The notes: a model not told the origin generated them from the letters alone. 64,000 bases of DNA from Bradyrhizobium icense (GCF_001693385.1 NZ_CP016428.1:6200001-6264000); one strand, 5' to 3'. Counted from the stretch's first letter, positions 42,818 through 52,517 are shown. Made by a program: numbers and translations.

Positions 42818-45772
42818 TCACCACGAATAGCGCACAACACCCTTGCCGGCGTAGGAATTGGTGACGTTGGAGAACTGGCCTTCGAAGATCGCCGCCGCGG
42901 ACCAGCCGTTCAGCCATTTCATCTCGGCAGCAGCAGTCACGAGCGCGGAATCATGCGCCTGCGCTGCGCCGTTGACGACGAAGGCCGCGCCCGGCAGCGT
43001 CTGGAACAATGCCGTGACGTTGCGATCGGTATTGAAATCGTGCGCCCAGGCGGCGCGGCCGCGTAGCGTCAGGATGCCTGATGGCATCGCCCAGGACTTG
43101 TCGGTGCGCACGCCGAGTTCGCTGCGCGAGGCGGTGACGTCCTTGGCTGCATAACTCAGCGCAAAGGTGCCGGCGCCTGCCAGCACCTGCTCGGCATAGG
43201 CCGGCAGGCTGTAGGTGGTGAACTGGCCGGCGGCATAGGGCGTGATGCCCATCCACGGCGTCACATAGCGGTAGCCGCCCTCGATGCGGCCGGAATAGGC
43301 GTTGGCGTTGAACTCGGCGCGCAAGCGCTCGAAGCCGGCCACCGTGACGGTGCGCTCCGTGGTCACGTCCTGCCAGCCATAGGCGGCGGCTGCGGTGACG
43401 TAGGCGTTGCCCATGTTGTGGCGAATGAAGGCGCCGGCCTGAAACAGGTCCGAGCGCCCGGAGCCGAACCCAGAGACGCTGAAATTGGTGCCGCCGCCGG
43501 CGAGCGCAAAGCCTGCCAGCGTGTCGCGCGAGAGGCGGTAATCGGCGCCCACTGCAAAGCCGAATACCCGCGCAGTCGCGTCGTTCGATCCGAGCGCGGC
43601 ATTGCCGCTCGTATTGCTGCCGCCGCCGAAAGCGGAGCCCCAGACGTTCCAGCGCCGGGCGAACAGATCGTTGCGCGCAGCATCCGCTTTGGTCGGGAAT
43701 CTGGCAAAGGCGTCGCGCGCGGCGCGGGGCTTCTTCGCGGCATAGGCGTGCGTGCTCTCTTCGACGAATGGGATCGCACCCGCATTGCCACCGAAGCCGC
43801 CATTGCGGCCCGTCACGAACGAATCCGAGATCAGCGAGAGGAACAGGTTCATGGCGTCGAAGGTCGCCTGCTGCGATCCGGTCGCCAGTTCGCCGGAGAC
43901 CTGCGTCAGGCCGGCCGACGAGAGCGAGGCAAATCCGGCCGGTATACCGCCGGTGGTATTGAAGAAATTAGTCAGCGCGTTGGCGACGTTCTGCTGGTTG
44001 ATATTGAGGCCGCCGCCGTAGTTCAGCGCGAAATTGAGATAGACGTTGTTGGCGTCGTAGCTGAGACTCGGATTCAGGTTCGGCGAAACGCCTGAAACGA
44101 CCGGATTGAAGGTGTCGGGAACGCCGCCGGTCGCGGTCAGGATAGTGTACTGCCTGGCCACCGTGCCGGTCGGCACGACCACGACAGTGGCACCGCCAAG
44201 CGTGGCCACGCCGGTGACCCTGGTGTGATCGCTGCTCGCGCCCGAGACCTCGACCATGTAGCTCGACGCCGCCGAGAAGGTCAGGCTGCCCGCCACGTTG
44301 AGCGTGCCGATCGAATTGCCCGGCGCCAGCGTACCGCCATTGACGAAAACATCGTCGATCGTACCGGTGCCGCCGAGCGTGCCACTGGCGTTCACGGTCA
44401 CGAGCCCATTGACGACGCCGTTGACCGAGAGCGTGCCGCCGAGAACGTTCCAGTTCTGCGCGCCGATGCCGGTGACGGTCCAGTTCGAGCCGTCGACCTT
44501 GTTGAAGGTCGCGAAGCCGTCATATTGCTGGCCGGCGCCGATCAGGCTGAGGTTGAACGTATCCTTGCCGGTGCCGCCAAGCTGGAACGTGTCGGTGCCG
44601 TTGCCGAGCACGAGGCCGTTGATGACGCTGCCAGGCCCGAGCGTCAGCGTGCTGTTGCCGCAGCCGCAGAGTTCGATTGCGGCAAAGCCGGTCGCCGCAT
44701 TGATCGTGCCCGAGTTGAAAACCGTACCGCTGCCGCTCAGCAGTATGCCCGTCGCACCCGCGCCGACGTTGATCGTTCCGGTGTTGATGATGGAATTGGT
44801 GCCGACCAGACTAGTGACGTCGATGCCGACGGCGAAGCCAGCGCCGACGGTGATGGTGCCGCTGTTGGTGATGGTATTGGAATCGCCGAGCACGACGATG
44901 CCGACGCCATCGTCGCCGAGAACGATGTGGCCAGAGCTGTTGATCGTGGTGGACGAGCCGTTATAGGCAATGCCGGCGCTGCTGACGCCGCCATTGATGG
45001 TACCGAAATGGGTGATCAAAGCGCGGTCGCCCTGCGCAGAGATGCCGGCCGCGTTATCGGTAACGTTGATCGTCCCGCTGCTCGTGATCAACGCATCGTC
45101 GCCGAACACGTCGATGCCGACGCCGAAATCGCCCGCGCTGATCGTGCCCGCGTTGTTGGCAATGGCGCGATTGCCCTGCACCGATATGCCCGCGGCATTG
45201 AGACCGACGGTAATGGTCGCGCTGGCGAGGTTGCTGATCGTGTTGTCGTCATTGATGGCAAAGATGCCGGCCGCCGGCCCGCCCGCGTCGCCGATTGTGA
45301 TGGTGCCCGCGTTCGTCACGTTGCTGTTGCCGGCGGCGAAGATTCCGGAGCCGTCGCCGCCTACCGTAATGATGCCAGAGGCGGCGTTGACGATCGTGTT
45401 GTTCACGCCGGCAAAGATACCGGTGGTCGATAGCCCGCCGGTGAGCGTGCCGCTGTTGGTAACCGTGTTGAAATCATTGACGCCGATGACGATACCGCCG
45501 CCACCGTCACTGACGGTCGCCCCGGCCAGCACGTTTACGGTGAGATTGTCGACGCCGCCGCCGGCCTGAAAGCCGCCCGGCGTGTTGCCGCTGCAGGTGA
45601 CGGTCTGGCCGCTCGACGCTGGATCGGGCGCGCAGGCCGCGTTCGCTGATGTCGCCGAAAGGCACAGGCCAACCAGAAACACCGGCATCGCGGTGGCCCA
45701 TGCGGGCACGTCCCGGCGGCATCGGCCCTGCGCCGACGATAGCAACTGAAAAAGCAACGCCCTGAACCCCAT
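42818..45772 (-). CDS. Autotransporter (type Va secretion) outer-membrane protein
   Basis: 984 residues. Signal peptide ending SATSANA (a Met at 29 may be the real start). The passenger is a beta-helix of roughly 20-25-residue repeats of the kind N-x-G-T-I-x-x-G-x-x-x-x-G-I (about 90-380). Then comes a junction with the LGGTGTIDDVFVNGGTLAPG pattern, and a C-terminal beta-barrel (about 700-984) with alternating strands ending RYSW, the aromatic C-terminus needed for BAM insertion. The passenger shows no protease triad or RGD; surface adhesin or unknown. The passenger is Gly/Thr/Asn-rich and low in charge, unlike neighbouring proteins. Confidence 0.9.
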   Translation of the reverse strand: MGFRALLFQLLSSAQGRCRRDVPAWATAMPVFLVGLCLSATSANAACAPDPASSGQTVTCSGNTPGGFQAGGGVDNLTVNVLAGATVSDGGGGIVIGVNDFNTVTNSGTLTGGLSTTGIFAGVNNTIVNAASGIITVGGDGSGIFAAGNSNVTNAGTITIGDAGGPAAGIFAINDDNTISNLASATITVGLNAAGISVQGNRAIANNAGTISAGDFGVGIDVFGDDALITSSGTINVTDNAAGISAQGDRALITHFGTINGGVSSAGIAYNGSSTTINSSGHIVLGDDGVGIVVLGDSNTITNSGTITVGAGFAVGIDVTSLVGTNSIINTGTINVGAGATGILLSGSGTVFNSGTINAATGFAAIELCGCGNSTLTLGPGSVINGLVLGNGTDTFQLGGTGKDTFNLSLIGAGQQYDGFATFNKVDGSNWTVTGIGAQNWNVLGGTLSVNGVVNGLVTVNASGTLGGTGTIDDVFVNGGTLAPGNSIGTLNVAGSLTFSAASSYMVEVSGASSDHTRVTGVATLGGATVVVVPTGTVARQYTILTATGGVPDTFNPVVSGVSPNLNPSLSYDANNVYLNFALNYGGGLNINQQNVANALTNFFNTTGGIPAGFASLSSAGLTQVSGELATGSQQATFDAMNLFLSLISDSFVTGRNGGFGGNAGAIPFVEESTHAYAAKKPRAARDAFARFPTKADAARNDLFARRWNVWGSAFGGGSNTSGNAALGSNDATARVFGFAVGADYRLSRDTLAGFALAGGGTNFSVSGFGSGRSDLFQAGAFIRHNMGNAYVTAAAAYGWQDVTTERTVTVAGFERLRAEFNANAYSGRIEGGYRYVTPWMGITPYAAGQFTTYSLPAYAEQVLAGAGTFALSYAAKDVTASRSELGVRTDKSWAMPSGILTLRGRAAWAHDFNTDRNVTALFQTLPGAAFVVNGAAQAHDSALVTAAAEMKWLNGWSAAAIFEGQFSNVTNSYAGKGVVRYSW

Positions 45773-45940
45773 TCCCCAGCGCTCTTCGGCGCCATGTGGA
45801 ACTCAGGTTAGCACGCGGGTTTCGCCGCAGGATGCGGCTATTCCAGAATTCTCTGATTTGGCGCCGACATCAGGCGCTTTCCGGCCGCACTGTGGCACTC
45901 GCGCCACGATTTTGTGGCGCTGATAGCAATCAGTGCGCGA

Positions 45941-46993
45941 TCAGGCGTTTGGCGACGGCTCGCCCGAGACAGCCAGAAGCTGCGAGCGGCGCACCCGCTC
46001 GCGATGGGCGGTGTAGAGGCCTGAGGCGACGATGAAGGCGGCGCCGGTGATGGTGTAGGCGTCCGGGACTTCGCCGAAGATGAAGAAGCCGAGCAGGCTG
46101 ACCCACAGCAATTGCGTATAGGAAAACGGCGCCAGCACGGAGGCGTCGGCGTAGCGGAACGCCAGCACCACGATCCACTGCCCTGCCGTCGAGGCGACGC
46201 CGATCAGGATGCCGAAGGCAATATCGTGCCAGGTCGGCGTCACCCAGACGAACGGCACCAGCGCGGACAGAATGAGGAGGCCCGCGATCGACGAATAGGT
46301 CATGGTGGTGATGGCGCGCTCGGTGCCGCTCATCATCCGCGTCATGATCAGCGTGCAGGCCCAGGCCAGCGCCGAGACCAGCGGAAAGAACGCAGCCGGG
46401 TGGAACGCGCCGGTGCCGGGACGCAGGATGATCAGCACGCCGACCAGGCCGACGCCGGTCGCGATCCAGCGGCGCAGGCCGACCTTCTCGCCGAGAAAGA
46501 TGATCGACAGCGCCGTGACGAACATCGGCGCGACGAAGCCGGTGGCGGAGGCCTCCGCAATGGGGAGGAACCGCAGTCCGGAGATGAAGAACAGCGACGA
46601 GCCCAGCAGCGCCGCGCCGCGCAGCAGATGCAGGCCGCGGCGCTTGGTCTGCAGCGCATAGAGCGGGGAACCCGGCAGCATCGCCGGGGTCATGATCATC
46701 GCAAACACCAGGAAGCGGATCCAGGCGATCTCGATCGAGGGCAGCGTCGCCGAGAGATATTTCGCTGTCACGTCGGAGGCGCCGAGAAAGATCGTCGAGG
46801 CCAGCACCAGCGCGATGCCCTTGAACGGCCGATCGGCGCGCGCGGGCGCCTTGCGGACGGTGGATTTCTTTTCGGGCAAACGCAGATGGGCGCTGTCCAG
46901 CCTCGCGGCTGCGGCGGGGGGCGGTGTCACGGCAATCTCGAAGGCAGTAATTTTCGAATCGGGCGAGGTTGTAAAAAACACCAATTCGCCCAA
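45941..46993 (-). CDS. DMT-superfamily transporter (EamA domains)
   Basis: 350 residues as an open frame from TTG 46993; the first about 56 are polar and a later start (for example a GTG among them) is possible. Two EamA halves, five helices each: from GIALVLASTIFLGASDVTAK (about 59) to LVGVLIILRPGTG, and from FFPLVSALAWACTLIMTR to GAAFIVASGLYTAHRE. Exporters of amino acids or other metabolites are typical. Neighbours give no hint of the substrate. Confidence 0.85.
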   Translation of the reverse strand: MGELVFFTTSPDSKITAFEIAVTPPPAAAARLDSAHLRLPEKKSTVRKAPARADRPFKGIALVLASTIFLGASDVTAKYLSATLPSIEIAWIRFLVFAMIMTPAMLPGSPLYALQTKRRGLHLLRGAALLGSSLFFISGLRFLPIAEASATGFVAPMFVTALSIIFLGEKVGLRRWIATGVGLVGVLIILRPGTGAFHPAAFFPLVSALAWACTLIMTRMMSGTERAITTMTYSSIAGLLILSALVPFVWVTPTWHDIAFGILIGVASTAGQWIVVLAFRYADASVLAPFSYTQLLWVSLLGFFIFGEVPDAYTITGAAFIVASGLYTAHRERVRRSQLLAVSGEPSPNA

Positions 46994-47070
46994 TGCGACT
47001 AGGTCCGAAAACAGGATGCGGATATGCGCTGAGGGCGCGAAAGCAACACTTTGTTAAGGACGGTGTTCCG

Positions 47071-47913
47071 TCAGAGTATCGGAAGGCCGCGCGGCTTGGG
47101 CCCGCGCGGAAAGGCTTTGTCGAGCGCGGCGATCTCCGCATCGCTCAGCTTCAGATCGCCGGCAGCGGCATTCTCCGCGGCGTGTTCTGCGCTGGAGGCT
47201 TTCGGAATCGCGAGCACCGACGCCGTACGCGTGAGAAACGCCAGCGCGACCTGGCGCGGGGTCGCCTTGTGTGCATCGGCAATCGCCTGCAGCACCTCGC
47301 CACCCTTGCTGCGCGGCGACGGAAAATCATTGTGGCCGAACGGCGAATAGGCGACGACGGCAACGCCATGCTTCTCGCACCATGGGATGACCGCGTGCTC
47401 GATCGCGCGCTCCTGCAGATGATAGAGCACCTGGTTGCAGGCGATCTTGCTCTCGCCTGCGACGTCGAGCAGTTCGCCGAGATCGTCCTCATCGAAATTG
47501 CTGACGCCCCAGGAGCGAATCTTTCCGCTTCTCACCAGTTCGTCGAAGGCGGCAACCGTGTCCTCGAATGGATAGGAGCCGCGCCAGTGCAGCAGATAGC
47601 AGTCGAGATAATCGGCCTTCAGCCGCTTCAGCGAGCGCTCGCAGGCGGTGATGGTGCCGCGCCGCGCGGCGTTGCTCGGCAGCACCTTGGAGACCAGGAA
47701 TAGCTTTTCACGCGGCAGTCCCGCAATGGCATCCGCGATCACGAGCTCGGCGTCGCCATACATCTCGGCGGTGTCGATATGGGTCATGCCGGTTTCGATG
47801 CCACGGCGCAGCGCCGCAACGGCGGCCTTGCGGTCGCCGCGGTCCAGATACCAGGTGCCCTGCCCGATCACGGAAACGTCGAGCTTGTTGCTGCCGAATT
47901 TTTTTAATTGCAA
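47071..47913 (-). CDS. Aldo/keto reductase
   Basis: 280 residues from TTG 47913 (GAGGCGACC upstream; no in-frame ATG is available). The catalytic tetrad is complete: Asp47, Tyr52, Lys76 and His109 in THIDTAEMYGD, FLVSKVLP and YLLHWRG. NADPH end motifs lie in VLAIPKASS (about 235). Reduces small carbonyl compounds. Located between the DMT gene and a repeat; no operon partner evident. Confidence 0.9.
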   Translation of the reverse strand: MQLKKFGSNKLDVSVIGQGTWYLDRGDRKAAVAALRRGIETGMTHIDTAEMYGDAELVIADAIAGLPREKLFLVSKVLPSNAARRGTITACERSLKRLKADYLDCYLLHWRGSYPFEDTVAAFDELVRSGKIRSWGVSNFDEDDLGELLDVAGESKIACNQVLYHLQERAIEHAVIPWCEKHGVAVVAYSPFGHNDFPSPRSKGGEVLQAIADAHKATPRQVALAFLTRTASVLAIPKASSAEHAAENAAAGDLKLSDAEIAALDKAFPRGPKPRGLPIL

Positions 47914-47981
47914 GGTCGCCTCGTCGTCGATGGAACTGCATAGCAGACCATAGATGAAACGAGTGAGGATGTCCCCTCAAA

Positions 47982-48115
47982 CGTCGTCCCGGGCAAGCGA
48001 AGCGCGACCCGGGACCCATAACCACCGTCGTTCATGGTTGCGCAGCGCTGGGGCTACAGTGTTCTCACTACAGCATGGCTGTGGTTATGGGTCCCGGCTC
48101 AAGGCCGGGACGACG
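47982..48115. repeat. GTCGTCCC-type dispersed inverted-repeat element
   Basis: CGTCGTCCCGG at the left and CCGGGACGACG at the right are perfect inverted copies; nested within, GGGACCCATAACCAC (48011-48025) pairs with GTGGTTATGGGTCCC (48081-48095). It lies between the aldo/keto reductase start and the end of amiE. Confidence 0.8.
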
Positions 48116-48139
48116 CCCGTGTGCGTGACGCTCACCGAC

Positions 48140-49180
48140 TCAATAATTACTCGCCGTCGCCTCGTTCGGGATACCTTCGATCGGGCATTCGTCGGTGCCG
48201 ACCGTTGGCCGCGTCATCGCCTCGACCATCTCGCGGGTGCCTTCGGGATCGGCGATCCACTTCGCATAGAAATCGTAGGGACAGGCCGCCACGCCGCGCG
48301 CGCTTTCGCCGGAGTTGATCATGCCGGTGTAGCCGCGATGCAGCAGCTTGAAGAGATGGTTCTGCGACTGGCCGTTGCGGCGCGCATCGCGGATCAGGCT
48401 CTTCGATAATCCCGCGTACTGGATGCCGTATTCCTCCTCGCCGGTCTCGCCCAGCGTGCGGCCGTCGAAGCCGATGATCGCGGAGTGCCCGAAATAGGAA
48501 TAGACACCGTCGAAGCCGGCGGCATTGGCGACGGCGACATAGACGTTGTTGGCCCAGGCCATCGCCTTGGAAATCAGGATCTGCTGTTCCTTGGCCGGAT
48601 ACATGTAGCCCTGGCAGCGCACGATCAGCTCGGCGCCCTTCATGGCGCAGTCGCGCCAGATCTCCGGAAAATTGCCGTCGTCGCAGATGATCAGGCTGAC
48701 CTTGAGGCCTTTCGGGCCCTCGGAGACATAGGTGCAGTTGCCGGGATACCAGCCTTCGATCGGCACCCACGGCATGATCTTGCGGTACTTCTGGACGATC
48801 TCGCCCTTGTCGTTCATCAGGATCAAGGTGTTGTACGGCGCCTTGTGCGGGTGCTCCTCGTGGCGCTCGCCGGTGAGCGAGAACACGCCCCAGACTTTTG
48901 CCTTGCGACAGGCTTCGGCGAAGATTTCCGTCTCGGCGCCCGGGATCTGCGAGGCAGTCTCGTACATCTCCTTGGAGTCATACATGATGCCGTGGGTGGA
49001 GTATTCCGGGAAGATCACGAGATCCATACCCGGCAGGCCGAGCTTCATGCCGACGATCATGTCGGCGATCTTGCGGGCGTTGTCGAGCACCTCGGCCTTG
49101 GTGTGCAGTCGCGGCATTTTGTAATTGACGACGGCGACGCCGACTGTGTCGTTGCTGGAGGAAATGTCACCGTGAAGCAT
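48140..49180 (-). CDS. amiE: Aliphatic amidase
   Basis: 346 residues, the standard length. The nitrilase-type triad falls at the exact classic positions Glu59 (FPEYSTHG), Lys134 (KYRKIMPW) and Cys166 ([10 protein letters not shown]). Hydrolyses short aliphatic amides to acid plus ammonia in the cytosol and can also transfer acyl groups to hydroxylamine. The opening [20 protein letters not shown] matches AmiE rather than formamidase AmiF. Last gene of the leftward amide operon, 40 bases after fmdB; amides are imported by the urt-type ABC system upstream. Confidence 0.95.
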   Translation of the reverse strand: MLHGDISSSNDTVGVAVVNYKMPRLHTKAEVLDNARKIADMIVGMKLGLPGMDLVIFPEYSTHGIMYDSKEMYETASQIPGAETEIFAEACRKAKVWGVFSLTGERHEEHPHKAPYNTLILMNDKGEIVQKYRKIMPWVPIEGWYPGNCTYVSEGPKGLKVSLIICDDGNFPEIWRDCAMKGAELIVRCQGYMYPAKEQQILISKAMAWANNVYVAVANAAGFDGVYSYFGHSAIIGFDGRTLGETGEEEYGIQYAGLSKSLIRDARRNGQSQNHLFKLLHRGYTGMINSGESARGVAACPYDFYAKWIADPEGTREMVEAMTRPTVGTDECPIEGIPNEATASNY

Positions 49181-49220
49181 TGGATCGCCTCTTCTGGTTT
49201 GAGTTGGAAGTATCGCGCCG

Positions 49221-49568
49221 TTAGTGGCTGATCATCCAGGGTCGCGCGGTCGGAAAGCCCTTGGCGCCGCCTCTGGTCCTGGTCATGAGCCGGGCCGGCT
49301 TCTTCTTGCCGGTCGAACAGCAGCCACAGCCGGGACCGTGCGAAGCCTTGTATTCCGCAACCGTCTTCGGCACGTTGGCGCTACGCTCGTTGGTGGCAAT
49401 CGCTTTCCGCTTGTCTGAAGGCATGCAGAAGAATGCCGGCGCGGTCAGGATCACGCGCCGTGATGCATTTTCGCAATTCGGGCAGTCCTGCGGGTCGTCG
49501 CATTCGGCCATCGGCCGCAAGTCCGTGAACGGGCCGCAATTGTTGCAGAGATATTCGTAGACGGGCAT
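49221..49568 (-). CDS. fmdB: FmdB-family zinc-ribbon protein
   Basis: 115 residues. [12 protein letters not shown] with Cys8-x-x-Cys11 and Cys29-x-x-Cys32 form the zinc ribbon of the FmdB family; the C-terminal half is basic and ends in a Gly-Cys-Gly-Cys-Cys patch ([13 protein letters not shown]). In Methylophilus fmdB lies beside formamidase and has been suggested to regulate amidase genes; the actual role is not proven. Between formamidase and amidase here, the same context. Confidence 0.9.
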   Translation of the reverse strand: MPVYEYLCNNCGPFTDLRPMAECDDPQDCPNCENASRRVILTAPAFFCMPSDKRKAIATNERSANVPKTVAEYKASHGPGCGCCSTGKKKPARLMTRTRGGAKGFPTARPWMISH

Positions 49569-49677
49569 TGGACTTCCTTACAGGCAAATAGCGAAGGGCG
49601 AGTAGCGAATGGAAAATGTTCGCGGCCGATGCGGGCGGCCGACACGCCGGGCCGCCCCGCATCCTTCGCGCGCTGGA

Positions 49678-50907
49678 TCACTTGTCGGGCGAGATCGGCA
49701 TCTGAATGTCGCCCTTGATGTGTTTGATCGGTCCTGCCGACGACGGCATGATGTCGAAATCAAAAATCTCCGTTGGCAGCCACAGCGTGGCGCAGGCATT
49801 GGGCACGTCGACCACGCCCGAGATGTGGCCCTGGCACGGCGCGGTGCCGAGGATCGAATAGGCCTGCGCGCCGGAATAGCCGAACTTCTTGAGATACTCG
49901 ATCGCGTTCAAACACGCCTGGCGATAGGCAATGTGGACGTCGAGGTAATGCTGCTTGCCGGCCTCGTCGACCGAGATGCCCTCGAAGATCAGATAGTCCT
50001 TGTAGTTCGGCGTGATCGGCGACGGCTTAAAGACAGGATTCTTGATCCCATACTTGGCGACGCCGTCCTTGATGATATCGACCTTCAGATGCAGCCAGCC
50101 GGCCATTTCGATCGCGCCGCAGAACGTGATCTCGCCGTCGCCCTGGCTGAAGTGCAGGTCGCCCATCGACAGCCCACCGCCCGGCACATAGACCGGGAAG
50201 AATATCTTGGAGCCGCGCGACAGATCCTTGATGTCGCAATTGCCGCCATGCTCGCGCGGCGGCACGGTGCGCGCGCCTTCGGCGCCGACCTTGGCCTTGG
50301 CGTCGCCCTTGGCGCGGCCGGCATGCGCCGTCGCGGCAAACGGCGGATTGGCGAGGCCCGGCACGCGCGTCGGATTGGTCGCGATCAGCGCGGTCTCGCG
50401 CTCGTTCCAGGTCGCCAGCAGTTTCGGGTCCGGAAGACAGCCGATCAGGCCGGGATGGATCAGGCCCGCAAAGTTCACGCCGGGCACGTGGCGCGACGAC
50501 GTATAGAGACCCTTGATGTCCCAGATCGACTTCTGCGCCAGCGGAAAGTGATCGGTCAGGAAGCCGCCGCCATTTTGTTTGGAGAAAAAGCCGTTAAATC
50601 CCCAGAGGCTTTCCTTGAGCGGGCCGACGTCGAGCAGATCAACCACCAGCAAGTCGCCGGGCTCGGTACCCTTGACGCCGATCGGGCCGGACAGGAAGTG
50701 CACGATCGACAGATCGATGTCGCGCACGTCGTCGGCGGAATCGTTGTTCTTGATGAAGCCGCCGGTCCAGTCATAGGTCTCGATGATGAAATCGTCGCCC
50801 GGATTGACCCACGCCACGATAGGAATATCGGGGTGCCAGCGGTTGTGGATCATGTCGTTGTCGTAGGCCGATTTCGAAAGATCGACCTTGATCAGAGTCT
50901 CTGGCAT
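49678..50907 (-). CDS. fmdA: Formamidase/acetamidase
   Basis: 409 residues. Acetamidase/formamidase family (FmdA_AmdA): MPETLIKVDLSKSAYDND start, conserved acid and His residues in NRWHPDIP, GGNCDIKDL and LHFSQGDGEITFCGA, and GYSGAQAYSILG near the end. Releases formate and ammonia from formamide. First enzyme gene after the ABC transporter genes, so uptake and hydrolysis are joined. ATG 50907 gives the family N-terminus. Downstream genes fmdB and amiE are 109 and 40 bases on. Confidence 0.95.
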   Translation of the reverse strand: MPETLIKVDLSKSAYDNDMIHNRWHPDIPIVAWVNPGDDFIIETYDWTGGFIKNNDSADDVRDIDLSIVHFLSGPIGVKGTEPGDLLVVDLLDVGPLKESLWGFNGFFSKQNGGGFLTDHFPLAQKSIWDIKGLYTSSRHVPGVNFAGLIHPGLIGCLPDPKLLATWNERETALIATNPTRVPGLANPPFAATAHAGRAKGDAKAKVGAEGARTVPPREHGGNCDIKDLSRGSKIFFPVYVPGGGLSMGDLHFSQGDGEITFCGAIEMAGWLHLKVDIIKDGVAKYGIKNPVFKPSPITPNYKDYLIFEGISVDEAGKQHYLDVHIAYRQACLNAIEYLKKFGYSGAQAYSILGTAPCQGHISGVVDVPNACATLWLPTEIFDFDIMPSSAGPIKHIKGDIQMPISPDK

Positions 50908-50951
50908 CGATAGCTCCCCTTTTTAGACAGCACGGTTCAGGTTTACTTTTT

Positions 50952-51000
50952 GAGCATCATCTTTTCGGAAAACCGCTTCACACTTTTCCGGATCATGCTC
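50952..51000. repeat. Dispersed palindromic element, copy 2 (between urtE and fmdA)
   Basis: GAGCATCATCTTTTCGGAAAA at one end and CTTTTCCGGATCATGCTC at the other; the 10-base ends are inverted copies with one mismatch. Ends one base before the urtE stop codon region, and separates transporter from enzyme genes. Same family as copy 1 (8617) and copy 3 (51714). Confidence 0.75.
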
Positions 51001-51001
51001 G

Positions 51002-51691
51002 TTACACGGACAGGAATTTGGAAACTTGCGCGGCATCGACGCTGTCGCGCGGCTCGTCGCGGACGATTTCGCCGTTCTCGATGACGAGCACGCGGTCGGC
51101 GATATCGAGCGCAAAGCTCAGGACCTGTTCGGAGACGACGATCGAGAGGCCGCGCTCGTCGCGAATGCGCTTCAGAGTGCGCGCCATGTCCTTGATGATC
51201 GACGGCTGGATGCCCTCGGTCGGCTCGTCCAGCAGCAGCACTTTTGGCTTGGTGGCGAGCGCGCGGGCGATCGCGAGTTGCTGCTGCTGTCCGCCGGAGA
51301 GATTGCCGCCGCGCCGGCCTTTCATCTCCAGGAGCACCGGGAACAATTCGTAGATGTCCTCGGGCACCTCCGAGCCGCCCGACACCACGAGGCCGGTCTC
51401 GATGTTCTCCTTCACTGTCATGGTGGAAAAGATCATGCGGCCCTGCGGCACATAGGCGAGGCCCTTGGCGACGCGCGCATAGCTCGGCAGCGCGCCGAGC
51501 TCGGTGCCGTCGACACTGACAGAGCCGCTCTTGGCCGGCAGGATGCCCATCAGCGACTTCATCAGCGTGGTCTTGCCCATGCCGTTGCGGCCCATGATCG
51601 CGACGATCTCGTTGGACGCCACCGATACATTGAGGCCATGCAGCACCTCGCTCTGGCCGTACGCGACGTGAAGATCCGAAATAGCCAGCAT
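51002..51691 (-). CDS. urtE: ABC transporter ATP-binding protein, UrtE-like
   Basis: 229 residues from ATG 51691 (MLAISDLHVAYGQSE); the longer frame to 51745 runs through the palindromic element and is rejected. Walker A GRNGMGKTT, signature NLSGGQQQQLA, Walker B VLLLDEPTEGI. LivF/UrtE class, paired with UrtD. Flanked by palindromic element copies on both sides. Naming follows urtABCDE order; in this context short amides may be the cargo (compare FmdDEF of Methylophilus). Confidence 0.93.
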   Translation of the reverse strand: MLAISDLHVAYGQSEVLHGLNVSVASNEIVAIMGRNGMGKTTLMKSLMGILPAKSGSVSVDGTELGALPSYARVAKGLAYVPQGRMIFSTMTVKENIETGLVVSGGSEVPEDIYELFPVLLEMKGRRGGNLSGGQQQQLAIARALATKPKVLLLDEPTEGIQPSIIKDMARTLKRIRDERGLSIVVSEQVLSFALDIADRVLVIENGEIVRDEPRDSVDAAQVSKFLSV

Positions 51692-51713
51692 GGCCCTACT
51701 CCCCTTATTTCTT

Positions 51714-51762
51714 GCGCATGAGCATGTCCGGAAACCGGACGCCACTTTCCGGGATCATGCGC
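51714..51762. repeat. Dispersed palindromic element, copy 3 (between urtD and urtE)
   Basis: GCGCATGAGCATGTCCGGAA at one end and TTTCCGGGATCATGCGC at the other. It runs into the last base of the urtD stop codon and lies 22 bases before the urtE start. Two such copies enclose urtE. Confidence 0.7.
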
Positions 51763-52517
51763 TAGTGCCCCAGATAGACCTCGATCACCTTCGGATCGTT
51801 CTTGACCTTCTCCATCGTCCCTTCCGACAGGATCTGGCCCTGGTGCAGCACCGTGACCTTGTGGGCGATGTCCTCGACGAATTTCATGTCGTGCTCGATC
51901 ACCAGCACCGAGCGGTCCTTGATGATGCGGTTCAGGAGTTCGGCAGTCTTCGCGCGCTCGCTGACGCTCATGCCGGCGACGGGCTCGTCGAGCATCAGCA
52001 GTTCCGGATCCTGGATCAGCAGCATGCCGATCTCGAGCCATTGCTTCTGGCCGTGGCTGAGCTGGTCGGCATAGGTATCGAGACGATCCTTCAGGAAGAT
52101 CATCTCGGCGACCTCCTCGACGCGCTGCTTCACGGCATCATCGCGCTGGAAGGCGAGCGATCCGAACACGGTGCGGCCGCGCGGATAGGAAATCTCCAGG
52201 TTCTCGAACACGGTCAGGTCTTCGAACACCGACGGCGTCTGGAACTTGCGCCCGACGCCGGTCTGCACGATCTGGTTCTCCTTCAGCTTCGTCAGCTCCT
52301 TGCCGCGAAACTGGATCGAGCCTGAGGTCGCCTTGGTCTTTCCGCAGATCAGGTCCAGCACCGTGGTCTTGCCAGCGCCGTTGGGACCGATGATGACGCG
52401 GATCTCGTTCTCCTCGACATAGAAGGAGAGATTGTTCACGGCCTTGAATCCGTCGAATGACACCGTGAGCGCCTCGACTGCGAGCAGGAAGGGTTTGGGC
52501 TGGTGACCGATGAGCAT
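51762..52517 (-). CDS. urtD: ABC transporter ATP-binding protein, UrtD-like
   Basis: 251 residues from ATG 52517. Walker A GPNGAGKTT, signature LSHGQKQWLEIGM (UrtD-type LSHGQ), Walker B LLMLDEPVAGMS, LivG class. Its start region is a second copy of the urtC-urtD junction (see 52503-52611): an extra ATG with the same CTGATCGGT context lies 57 bases upstream and opens a 17-residue reading frame. UrtD heads the ATPase pair for the UrtBC permeases. Confidence 0.93.
   Translation of the reverse strand: MLIGHQPKPFLLAVEALTVSFDGFKAVNNLSFYVEENEIRVIIGPNGAGKTTVLDLICGKTKATSGSIQFRGKELTKLKENQIVQTGVGRKFQTPSVFEDLTVFENLEISYPRGRTVFGSLAFQRDDAVKQRVEEVAEMIFLKDRLDTYADQLSHGQKQWLEIGMLLIQDPELLMLDEPVAGMSVSERAKTAELLNRIIKDRSVLVIEHDMKFVEDIAHKVTVLHQGQILSEGTMEKVKNDPKVIEVYLGH

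Noticed and set aside
44225..45433. Rightward open frame of 402 codons rich in Asp/Arg/Ala
   Set aside because: Antisense to the autotransporter passenger; its periodicity mirrors the passenger repeats.
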